The notes below the pieces were generated by a model. That model saw only the letters and a program-made list of their open reading frames with translations, had not been told where the DNA came from and did not search any database. Below, piece after piece: positions 1 to 7,216 of a stretch of 64,000 bases of DNA (position 1 is its first letter; every line of letters begins with the position of its first letter). The position numbers and the translations under genes were made by a program. Where the stretch lies: assembly GCA_017508385.1 (NCBI GenBank), contig JAFVZB010000094.1, positions 1 to 64,000 on the forward strand, read 5' to 3'. The DNA is from Lentisphaeria bacterium. Lineage in GTDB: Bacteria; Verrucomicrobiota; Lentisphaeria; Victivallales; Victivallaceae.

Positions 1-1031
1 CATATAATATAGCACACTTCTCAAACTCTACAAGCCCCAACAGCGGATCCCCGTTCCTTCTCCGGACTAAGAATATAGCACACTTCTCAAACTCTACAAG
101 CCCCAACCCGGTATTGAGATTTTCCCAAAAAACGGAAAATATAGCACACTTCTCAAACTCTACAAGCCCCAACTTTGTGGCAATAGATACGGCTTTTGGG
201 GTTAATATAGCACACTTCTCAAACTCTACAAGCCCCAACCGAGACGTGCGATTACTACCAACAACGGAAAATATAGCACACTTCTCAAACTCTACAAGCC
301 CCAACTATATTAGACGGGGAAAGAGTTCTCCGTAAAATATAGCACACTTCTCAAACTCTACAAGCCCCAACGAAGAGGTGGAAGATGCTGAAAATTGAAA
401 AAATATAGCACACTTCTCAAACTCTACAAGCCCCAACCGTTATATTATACAGTAGATGGTAAAAGTTAATATAGCACACTTCTCAAACTCTACAAGCCCC
501 AACGCGGGGGACGCTTCCGGTTGACAGATTTTGAATATAGCACACTTCTCAAACTCTACAAGCCCCAACGAATTCATGCGCCGACCGTAAAGCGCGGCTA
601 ATATAGCACACTTCTCAAACTCTACAAGCCCCAACACCTGACCGCCGGAAGAAACAAGATTGAAAAATATAGCACACTTCTCAAACTCTACAAGCCCCAA
701 CATAAGTCAAGGGGTGAAGCCGGAGGGCTGTAATATAGCACACTTCTCAAACTCTACAAGCCCCAACTCAGTATTCGTTACGGATACCGCCATCCGAAAT
801 ATAGCACACTTCTCAAACTCTACAAGCCCCAACCCACTGCCCGCTTGGTATCAGACCGGAGACAATATAGCACACTTCTCAAACTCTACAAGCCCCAACC
901 CAATGGCAGGTAACATAATAGCGGCAACAAATATAGCACACTTCTCAAACTCTACAAGCCCCAACAGGAGCTCAAACCCTTGCAGACTCCGAAAGAATAT
1001 AGCACACTTCTCAAACTCTACAAGCCCCAGC
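1..1031 (-). CRISPR. CRISPR array, type II-C-like, truncated by window start
   Basis: There are sixteen 36-bp direct repeats starting at 6, 72, 138 and so on every 66 bp to 996, separated by fifteen unique 30-bp spacers with no length variation. On the plus strand each repeat begins AATATAGCACAC and ends AAGCCCCAAC. On the minus strand it begins GTTGGGGCTTG and ends GTGTGCTATATT, an extended -10 element like the one closing Neisseria type II-C repeats. Transcription is therefore inferred leftward, starting inside each spacer. The last copy (996-1031) carries A to G at 1030, the only change seen, which marks this as an array end. Bases 1-5 are the tail of a further spacer, so the array continues to the left, where cas9, cas1, cas2 and the tracrRNA would be expected. 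Type II is inferred from the 36+30 geometry and the repeat promoter, not from cas genes. Confidence 0.95.
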
Positions 1032-1077
1032 TCCACGTTCACGCCGGTGATTGGAAGAGTTGATTTTTCGTGTGACT

Positions 1078-2859
1078 TTAACGGTGGACGTCTACTACGT
1101 CTCCTCCGAAAAGTTCGAGGATCTCTGCTACTTCCGGGTCGTCGGAAATTTCACGCTTTACGTTTACTGAGTCGTTGATGATGCTGCGGCGCGGCTTTTT
1201 GGATTCAGGAGCAAGCAACTTGGAGTTGTTCTCTTCTGCAAGTTTTTCCATGATAACACTGTTATCAAGATTGTGATTTATCCGGATATCCTCTGCGGCA
1301 GGGTCATTGCCGTCATCATCCATTATCATCACAGTCTCCTCGGCCGGCTCTGTCACCTGCACGGCAGGTTTCTGCTGAACTTTTATCTGAGTTGCAAGCA
1401 CTTCCTCAGGGTCTGGCTCATCAAAGGTTCTTTCCACTTCTACCGTTCCAACAACCGGCTCAGGCTTTATTTCAACCGGAGTTTCGCTTATCGGCTCAGG
1501 TTTTATTTCAACCGGAGTTTCGCTTATCGGCTCAGGTTTTATTTCAGGCTTTGGCGGTTCAACTGCTTTGACCGGTTCTGAAATCGCAGTATGTCCGGAT
1601 TCCTCCGGAGCTGACATCCTGCTTTTGATATCCACAGGTTCTGACGGCTGAACCGGAGCGTTTTCCCGCACTGCCGCAGGAAGTGTATCAAGGAACTTCA
1701 ACTCCCCTGCTCCACGCAGTTGATTGAGCCGGTTCAGGATATCACTTACACGCACGGCGTGAGCTTCACGCATGGCTTTGAGCAAAATCGTTTCAAGATA
1801 CACCTGTTTATTCAGTGCATCGTGCAGGACTCTGCCCACAGGAGAAACCGTCTCAAGCAGTATTTGCAGGGTCTCACGGTCAGTGGTCAAAGCTATTTGT
1901 TTCCAGCGGGCAATAGTTTCCTGACTTTCATCAAGCAAGTCCGACGGGTCCGGCATGATGGAGCAAAGATGCACAGCTCTCAGCATCGAGAGCAGGTCGT
2001 CAAAGAGCGTCTCAAGGTTTTTTCCCCGCTTTGCAAGTGCCCCTATAACGGAAACCACATCCGCAGGTTTATTGCGAATCATCGACTCAAGCAGAAGCTC
2101 AAGGTCTCCGCTGTTGGTGAGTCCGAAAAGTGTCAAAACCTGCTGTTCGGTTATCTGCTGACCATCCATCGAGAAATAGGCGATCATCTGGTCGAGCAAG
2201 CTCTGAGCATCACGCATTCCGCCCTCAGCGGCACGGGCGATGGCATTGATAGCGTTATCATCCAGATTGACGTGCTCTGTTTCGGCAATAAGTTTCAACC
2301 GCTCTGATATCAATTTCGTCGGAATCGGCAGCAGATCAAATCTCTGGCAACGGGATATGATGGTCGGGAGCACCTGGTGAACCTCTGTCGTCGCAAAGAT
2401 AAATTTGACGTGTTCCGGAGGCTCTTCAACGGTTTTAAGCAAAACGTTCCATGCCGCCTTGCTGAGCATGTGCACCTCGTCGATGATATATATTTTGTAT
2501 CTTCCTGAACTCGGACGGGTCAAAACATCCTCAGAAAGCTCTCTCATATCATTGGTGGAGTTGCGGCTGGCGGCGTCAACTTCGATAACATCAAGACTGC
2601 GCTCCTCAAAAATGGCACGGCAGCTTTCGCACTCACAACAGGGCTCTCCGTTACGATCATCCAGGCAGTTCATCGCCTTGGCAAAAATTCGGGCCAGCGT
2701 TGTTTTACCCACTCCACGGGGACCGACAAACAAGTAAGCGTGAGCTGTGCGCTTGCTTTCAATGGCATTGAGCAGAGTACGCACTACATGCTGCTGACCG
2801 ACAACGTCGGAAAACTTTGCCGGACGCCACTTTCTGGCTATTACCTGATACTCAGCCAT
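1078..2859 (-). CDS. dnaX: DNA polymerase III subunit gamma/tau
   Basis: This is the clamp-loader ATPase of the replicative polymerase. Visible features in the 593-residue protein are Walker A GPRGVGKTT (about 46-54), a zinc-binding cysteine cluster (C65, C74/75, C77, C80), Walker B IIDEVH (125-130) and the sensor motif SRC (169-171). A long Pro/Glu-rich linker at about 430-500 separates the ATPase core from an acidic C-terminal tail. The ATG at 2859 is chosen because GGAG lies 11 bases upstream and the family starts MAEYQVIARKWRP; an in-frame TTG at 2868 sits too close to that site. It begins 2 bp after the rph stop codon, so the two are co-transcribed. I see no convincing frameshift site for a short gamma form. 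Confidence 0.96.
   Translation of the reverse strand: MAEYQVIARKWRPAKFSDVVGQQHVVRTLLNAIESKRTAHAYLFVGPRGVGKTTLARIFAKAMNCLDDRNGEPCCECESCRAIFEERSLDVIEVDAASRNSTNDMRELSEDVLTRPSSGRYKIYIIDEVHMLSKAAWNVLLKTVEEPPEHVKFIFATTEVHQVLPTIISRCQRFDLLPIPTKLISERLKLIAETEHVNLDDNAINAIARAAEGGMRDAQSLLDQMIAYFSMDGQQITEQQVLTLFGLTNSGDLELLLESMIRNKPADVVSVIGALAKRGKNLETLFDDLLSMLRAVHLCSIMPDPSDLLDESQETIARWKQIALTTDRETLQILLETVSPVGRVLHDALNKQVYLETILLKAMREAHAVRVSDILNRLNQLRGAGELKFLDTLPAAVRENAPVQPSEPVDIKSRMSAPEESGHTAISEPVKAVEPPKPEIKPEPISETPVEIKPEPISETPVEIKPEPVVGTVEVERTFDEPDPEEVLATQIKVQQKPAVQVTEPAEETVMIMDDDGNDPAAEDIRINHNLDNSVIMEKLAEENNSKLLAPESKKPRRSIINDSVNVKREISDDPEVAEILELFGGDVVDVHR
1457..1545 (-). repeat. 36-bp tandem repeat inside dnaX linker
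   Basis: Two and a half copies of a 36-bp unit (1457-1492, 1493-1528, partial 1529-1545) encode a 12-residue repeat, EIKPEPISETPV. The two full copies differ at one base (C/T), which suggests a recent duplication in the tau linker. Confidence 0.85.
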
Positions 2860-2861
2860 AA

Positions 2862-3572
2862 TCAGCAATTCTCCAATATGCTGCGCTGAAGGGCAAATAT
2901 CTGTTTTGCTCCGTGCCCGGCAAGATCAAGCAGCTCATTGAGCTGACTTCTGGAAAAGGGTTTATCCTCGGCAGTACCCTGCACCTCGATGAGTTTGCCG
3001 CTCTCAGTCATAACGACATTCATATCCACCTCGGCGGCGGAATCCTCTTCGTAACAGAGGTCGAGCATGGCAACGCCGTTGACTATGCCGACGCTGACTG
3101 CCGCCACCATCTCTTTGAATGCCGGAATATCATTTCTCTTGCACGCCATCGCCAAAGCAAGGGCTCCTCCGGAAATACTGGCGCAACGGGTTCCTCCGTC
3201 GGCATCGATCACATCGCAATCGACAAGGCATGTACGCTCACCGAGAGCGACAAGGTCGGTCGCCATACGCAGGGATCGTCCGATAAGCCGCTGTATCTCA
3301 ACGGTTCTTCCGGATTGTTTGCCGGATGAGGCTTCGCGTTTGACACGCTCACCGGTAGCCGACGGCAACATTCCATACTCTCCGGTGACCCAGCCGCCTG
3401 CAACTTTCTGATTTTTCATCCACTGCGGAACTTTATCTTCGAGCGTCGCAGCGCAAATGACTCTGGTATTGCCGCAGGAAACAAGCACCGACCCTGCCGG
3501 ATGTTTGAGGTAATTCGGAATTATACTCCACTCACGGAGCTGTTCTGGTGTTCTGCCGTCACATCTTGTCAT
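2862..3572 (-). CDS. rph: Ribonuclease PH
   Basis: RNase PH is a phosphorolytic 3'-to-5' exoribonuclease that trims tRNA precursors. The 236-residue product matches the usual length and starts [13 protein letters not shown], typical of the family. It has the conserved [20 protein letters not shown] segment and ends near FALQ. The start at 3572 is supported by CAGGA six bases upstream; the frame is open for 52 more codons, but that part overlaps the SRP RNA and lacks similarity. The gene lies downstream of ffs and just ahead of dnaX, giving the order ffs-rph-dnaX. Confidence 0.95.
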   Translation of the reverse strand: MTRCDGRTPEQLREWSIIPNYLKHPAGSVLVSCGNTRVICAATLEDKVPQWMKNQKVAGGWVTGEYGMLPSATGERVKREASSGKQSGRTVEIQRLIGRSLRMATDLVALGERTCLVDCDVIDADGGTRCASISGGALALAMACKRNDIPAFKEMVAAVSVGIVNGVAMLDLCYEEDSAAEVDMNVVMTESGKLIEVQGTAEDKPFSRSQLNELLDLAGHGAKQIFALQRSILENC

Positions 3573-3608
3573 AATATTCCTGCCTTTTCTGCAATGTATT
3601 TCCGCAAC

Positions 3609-3625
3609 AAAAAAAGAGCCGCCGG
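3609..3625 (-). terminator. Intrinsic terminator of SRP RNA
   Basis: The closing arm of the SRP terminal stem (CCGGCGGC) is followed by TC and seven T at 3615-3609. The RNA's long hairpin plus U-tract would terminate transcription, although rph and dnaX downstream would then need read-through or another promoter. Confidence 0.7.
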
Positions 3626-3726
3626 AACAGATTACTCGCGGCCTGTCAAAAAACGCGTAGGGCTGCTTGGTTCCCCACCTGACCCGGTTGGCGCTTTTGA
3701 CAACGCACGAGGTCCATCCCGGCGGC
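3616..3726 (-). ncRNA. ffs: Signal recognition particle RNA (4.5S type)
   Basis: On the minus strand the gap between accD and rph carries the universal SRP domain IV: GGGTCAGG, an apical loop region with GGGGAACC, then AAGCAGCCC. The ends pair perfectly (GCCGCCGG at 3726-3719 with CCGGCGGC at 3625-3618). Inner stems CTCG/CGAG and TTGTCAAAA-GCG/CGCG-TTTTTTGACAG extend the hairpin. At about 111 nt it is the small bacterial form without an Alu domain. A run of seven T follows. It pairs with Ffh to target membrane proteins. Its own promoter is not obvious, so it could be processed from an accD transcript. Confidence 0.93.
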
Positions 3727-3779
3727 AAAAAATCGTCTTAACTGGTCGTCATCAAATGACAACATTTACATAATGTACA

Positions 3780-4631
3780 TTACTTTTTGAAAATTTCAAG
3801 TAGTAAAGCGAGTTCCTTGCGAAGATTTTTTCTTTCCACCACCCGATCTATCAATCCCTTTTCGACCAGAAACTCCGCAGTCTGAAATCCCGGAGGTAAT
3901 TTGGCATTGGTTGTTTCCTGAATCACACGCGGACCGGCGAAGCCGATCATAGCTCCCGGTTCTGCGATCATTATGTCGCTTACAGTGGCAAAACTTGCGG
4001 TAACGCCTCCGTAAGTCGGATTGGTCAAAATAGTAATATACGGTAATTTCGCCTCGTTGTGACGGGAAACTGCTCCGCAGGTCTTTGCCATCTGCATCAG
4101 GCTCAAAATACCCTCCTGCATACGGGCTCCGCCTGATGCGGTCACCAGCACCATCGGCAACTTCTCGGCGGTGGCGGCTTCGATGGTGCGGGTAATTTTT
4201 TCGCCCACGACTGCCCCCATGGATGCTCCCATAAAACGGAAGTCCATCACGGCGATATAATAAGCATGACCATCGACCGCAGTTTTTCCGCAGATGACTG
4301 CTTCGTTCATGCCGGTCTTTTTGATGCTCTCGGCAAGTCTTGCCGTGTACGGCTTGCTGTCGGTGAACTTCAAAGCATCGACCGAACGCAGATTGCTGAA
4401 CATCTCAACAAAACTGCCTTCGTCGCTCAACATGGCAATTCGCTCCGGAGCAGTCATCGGAAGATGCGCTCCGCAGTTCCAGCAAACCTGCAGAGTATCT
4501 GCCAGACGATCCGTGTACAGGGTTTGTGAGCAATTTTTGCATTTGACCCATGAACCGTCAGGAATCACCATACGGCTTTCACCGGTACGCTTTTTCAAGG
4601 TTGAATATTTTCCGCTGCTGAACAATGACAT
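3780..4631 (-). CDS. accD: Acetyl-CoA carboxylase carboxyltransferase subunit beta
   Basis: AccD transfers the carboxyl group from biotin to acetyl-CoA in the first step of fatty acid synthesis, together with AccA. The 283-residue protein has an N-terminal zinc ribbon (C31, C34, C50, C53), a carboxyltransferase core with VTASGGARMQEG, and the C-terminal GFAGPRVIQET typical of the beta subunit. The ATG at 4631 is preferred because GGAGG lies 8 bases upstream; an in-frame GTG at 4640 is itself part of that site. accA is not in the window. The gene lies between purQ and the SRP RNA, with a 23-bp gap to purQ. Confidence 0.95.
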   Translation of the reverse strand: MSLFSSGKYSTLKKRTGESRMVIPDGSWVKCKNCSQTLYTDRLADTLQVCWNCGAHLPMTAPERIAMLSDEGSFVEMFSNLRSVDALKFTDSKPYTARLAESIKKTGMNEAVICGKTAVDGHAYYIAVMDFRFMGASMGAVVGEKITRTIEAATAEKLPMVLVTASGGARMQEGILSLMQMAKTCGAVSRHNEAKLPYITILTNPTYGGVTASFATVSDIMIAEPGAMIGFAGPRVIQETTNAKLPPGFQTAEFLVEKGLIDRVVERKNLRKELALLLEIFKK

Positions 4632-4654
4632 TTTGTTCACCTCCGCAGTTTGGA

Positions 4655-5464
4655 TTAGAAATTCTTTTCGAGGTACTCTGCCGCATTGCGGAAGAATACG
4701 ACTCCGTCGCCATCTTCCGGAAGTTTACCGTTTTCAGCCATCTGACGGGTCCAGTCAGGAGCGTTGTACGGTGAGAGGAATGCCTCGGGGTGCGGCATCA
4801 GACCGAAAACTCTTCCGGTCGGGTCGCAAATTCCGGCAATCGAGTTGAGTGAGCCGTTGGGATTGGCAGGAAACTCGGTCGCAAACGAACCATCGGCGTT
4901 GGCATAACGGACAGCAACCAAGTTGCGCTCCTCGATCTCTGCGAGCACCTCAGGTGAAGCAACGAACTTGCCCTCTCCGTGGCGCAGAGGCAGACGGATC
5001 ATATCAACTCCCTTAGTGAAGACGCAGGGACTCTTTTCATTGGCTTTGAGACGGCACCAGTCATCACGGAACACTCCTGAATCGTTGTGCGCCAATGCCG
5101 CAGTCTGAGTGAAGTAATCACCGTTGAGAGCGGGAACCATGCCGAGACGGGTGAGAGTCTGGAATCCGTTGCAGATACCGATGACCAGTTTGCCGTCAGC
5201 AACAAATTTCTCGAGCTGATCTCTCAGAGAAAACTTTACACGGTTGGCAAAAACGGTTCCTGAACCGAGGTGGTCTCCGAAAGAGAAGCCGCCGATGAAA
5301 CAGAGAAAATGGTACTCGTCAAGAGTGTGTTTCCCTGAGATCAGGTCGTTGAGGTGGATTTGCTCGGGAGTAAGTCCCGCAAGTTTGCACGCAGCAGCGG
5401 TCTCTTTTTCGCAATTGAGACCGAAGCCCGTGATCACCAGTGCTTTGATGTCTGATTTTTTCAT
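4655..5464 (-). CDS. purQ: Phosphoribosylformylglycinamidine synthase, glutaminase subunit
   Basis: PurQ releases ammonia from glutamine for formylglycinamidine ribonucleotide synthesis in purine biosynthesis. The 269-residue protein is a class I glutamine amidotransferase with the nucleophile C98 in GICNGFQTL and the His/Glu pair in PHPEAF (H225, E227). It is longer than the classic 220-residue PurQ and resembles the amidotransferase part of large PurL proteins, as in other lineages with PurL and PurQ split. It starts 7 bp after the argJ stop codon, without a clear ribosome binding site, so translational coupling to argJ is likely. purL and purS are not present here. Confidence 0.92.
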   Translation of the reverse strand: MKKSDIKALVITGFGLNCEKETAAACKLAGLTPEQIHLNDLISGKHTLDEYHFLCFIGGFSFGDHLGSGTVFANRVKFSLRDQLEKFVADGKLVIGICNGFQTLTRLGMVPALNGDYFTQTAALAHNDSGVFRDDWCRLKANEKSPCVFTKGVDMIRLPLRHGEGKFVASPEVLAEIEERNLVAVRYANADGSFATEFPANPNGSLNSIAGICDPTGRVFGLMPHPEAFLSPYNAPDWTRQMAENGKLPEDGDGVVFFRNAAEYLEKNF

Positions 5465-5471
5465 GATGGTA

Positions 5472-6698
5472 TTATGTGTGATAATCTGCGTTGATTTTTA
5501 CATATTCATAGGATATATCGCTGCTCCAGACCCAATAGTCGGAACCGCCCTCTTTGAAATCACAACGGATAGTGAATGAATCCTTTTTGACAATATCCGC
5601 CAAATCAGACTCAGGAGTTCCGGCATCGCCGCCATCGGTGACGACCGGCACACCGTCGTAATAAATATCGCAAAGTTCAGGATCGAAATCTGCTCCGGAG
5701 TATCCGAGAGCTGCGACCACCCTGCCCCAGTTGGGGTCATTGCCGAACCACGCCGTCTTGCAGAGCAGAGAGTTTGCAACCGCCTCAGCGGCAAGTTTTG
5801 CATCTTTGACACTTTTGGCATTGACAACCTCAACAGTGACAACTTTTGTTGCACCCTCTCCGTCAGTGACCATCTTGCGGGCAAGAGTCTGCATCACTTC
5901 GAGCAGGGCTGCTTTGAAGAGCTTTTCATTCTCACTGCCGGGAACGATCTCGACTTGTGATTTGCCGTTGGCAAGCATGAGAACAGTATCGTTGGTACTC
6001 ATGTCACCGTCAACGGTAATGCGGTTGAATGAGTCATCGGCATTTACCTCAAGCATCGCCTGCAATGTGGCGTTATCCGCCTTGACATCGGTGGTGATAA
6101 AGCAGAGCATTGTCGCATGGAGTCCGACCAGATGGGGGTCGATCATACCTGCGCCCTTGGTCATTGCTCCGATGGTGACTTTTTTGCCATCGAGTTCAAG
6201 TTCAACTGCGACCGCTTTCGGAACGGTATCGGTGGTCATGATCGCCTGAGCAGCGTTGTTTCCGCCATCGGCACTCAAAGCTGCGACCGCAAGATCGAGT
6301 CCTTTTTCAATGGTATCCATCGGCATCTGAACACCGATGCGTCCGGTGGAACCGACTGCCACTTCATCAGGAGTGATCCCGAGACGGGCTGCTGCCATTG
6401 CGCAGGTGAGTCTTGCGTTGTCAAGTCCCGCCTTGCCGGTACAGGCGTTGGCGTTGCCGCTGTTCACGGCGACCGCTGAAAGGGTTCCACCGTTTTTCAC
6501 CCGCTCACGACAGAGACGTACCGGAGCTGCGGCGAATGTGCAGCTGGTAAAAACTCCGGCGAAATTGGCAGGAGTATCTGACACGAGAAGAGCAAAATCA
6601 GGTGCTCCGCTGCGTTTGAATCCGGCTGTAACTCCGGCTGCCCGGAATCCCGGAACGCTGGTCGTACTGCCGTTTTCGATAAATTTGAAGTTACCCAT
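5472..6698 (-). CDS. argJ: Bifunctional glutamate N-acetyltransferase / ornithine acetyltransferase
   Basis: ArgJ recycles the acetyl group between N-acetylornithine and glutamate in arginine synthesis. The precursor self-cleaves before a threonine; here the motif KGAGMIDPHL...HATML is present, with T196 as the predicted new N-terminal nucleophile. The length of 408 residues is normal. The ATG at 6698 has GGAG nine bases upstream and overlaps the queF stop (ATGGGTAA), so the two genes are translationally coupled. argG is about 12 kb away on the same strand; other arg genes are absent. Confidence 0.95.
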   Translation of the reverse strand: MGNFKFIENGSTTSVPGFRAAGVTAGFKRSGAPDFALLVSDTPANFAGVFTSCTFAAAPVRLCRERVKNGGTLSAVAVNSGNANACTGKAGLDNARLTCAMAAARLGITPDEVAVGSTGRIGVQMPMDTIEKGLDLAVAALSADGGNNAAQAIMTTDTVPKAVAVELELDGKKVTIGAMTKGAGMIDPHLVGLHATMLCFITTDVKADNATLQAMLEVNADDSFNRITVDGDMSTNDTVLMLANGKSQVEIVPGSENEKLFKAALLEVMQTLARKMVTDGEGATKVVTVEVVNAKSVKDAKLAAEAVANSLLCKTAWFGNDPNWGRVVAALGYSGADFDPELCDIYYDGVPVVTDGGDAGTPESDLADIVKKDSFTIRCDFKEGGSDYWVWSSDISYEYVKINADYHT

Positions 6699-7122
6699 TG
6701 ATAGCATCTCCATAAGTTGCCTTGACGTTGATCGCTATTCCGCCGCGGGGACGGAAACGCCCCACGACCTCTGCACGACGGGGAGCACACGCCTTGACTA
6801 TGGCATCAAGAATATGGTTGACCGCCTCTTCATGGAACGTATTTGAGTTGCGGAACGAGTAGAGAAAAAGTTTAAGGCTCTTGCTCTCAATACACTTTTT
6901 ATCTGCCACATAACGGATGATTATATGCCCGAAATCCGGCTGTCCGGTAACGGGACACAGAGAGGTGTACTCAGGACAGTCGAACTCAATGATATAATCA
7001 CGGTCGGCATAAAGATTGTCAAAGGTCTCAAGCTGCGCTTCCCCCGGTGCTGTCGGATACCTGGTGTTTCCGGCAGTAAGCAAAGTAAGCTTGCTGAAAC
7101 GCTCTTTTGAATTCATTTCCAT
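6691..7122 (-). CDS. queF: NADPH-dependent 7-cyano-7-deazaguanine reductase
   Basis: QueF reduces preQ0 to preQ1 in queuosine biosynthesis. It is the short (type I) form, about 143 residues, with catalytic C56 in SLCPVTGQPDFG and the signature ESKSLKLFL (79-87). Two starts are possible. A GTG at 7158 would put the start codon about 4 bases after the predicted transcription start, so the ATG at 7122 (or the ATG two codons later) is preferred, even though its Shine-Dalgarno (TGGAA) is weak. tgt, which inserts preQ1 into tRNA, lies in the same window at 34189-35298. Confidence 0.93.
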   Translation of the reverse strand: MEMNSKERFSKLTLLTAGNTRYPTAPGEAQLETFDNLYADRDYIIEFDCPEYTSLCPVTGQPDFGHIIIRYVADKKCIESKSLKLFLYSFRNSNTFHEEAVNHILDAIVKACAPRRAEVVGRFRPRGGIAINVKATYGDAING

Positions 7123-7168
7123 AATATATTCCAGTACATTATCGTCAATAGACTGCACACACTTTATT

Positions 7169-7197
7169 AATATAGCACACTATTTATCATTTCGCAA
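7169..7197 (-). promoter_or_regulatory. Promoter of queF operon
   Basis: On the minus strand, -35 TTGCGA (7197-7192), a 17-bp spacer and -10 TATATT (7174-7169), with TGC just before the -10. The 12 bases GTGTGCTATATT are identical to the end of the CRISPR repeat. Confidence 0.8.
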
Positions 7198-7216
7198 CTT
7201 GATTTTTTCAACCTGT

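Noticed and set aside
1032-1077. Leader or anti-repeat (tracrRNA) beside the array
   Set aside because: The 46-bp gap to the dnaX stop has no match to the repeat and no promoter-like element; the tracrRNA must lie elsewhere.
114-1178. Open frames across the repeat array with recurring NIAHFSNSTSPN or LGLVEFEKCAI peptides
   Set aside because: These are translations of the 36-bp CRISPR repeat; 66 bp is a multiple of three, so frames stay open by chance.
1190-1205. Possible dnaX frameshift site (C AAA AAG on the minus strand)
   Set aside because: It lacks the efficient A AAA AAG form and lies near the C-terminus, so it would not yield a gamma-like product.
3573-3728. 52-codon N-terminal extension of RNase PH
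   Set aside because: It overlaps the SRP RNA and its terminator, has no similarity, and a good ribosome site supports the start at 3572.
7123-7216. SAM or B12 riboswitch near metH
   Set aside because: The gap between metH and queF, and the gaps upstream of the activation protein, phosphatase and YeiH-like genes, are too short or lack conserved aptamer motifs; only the btuF unit has a recognisable riboswitch.
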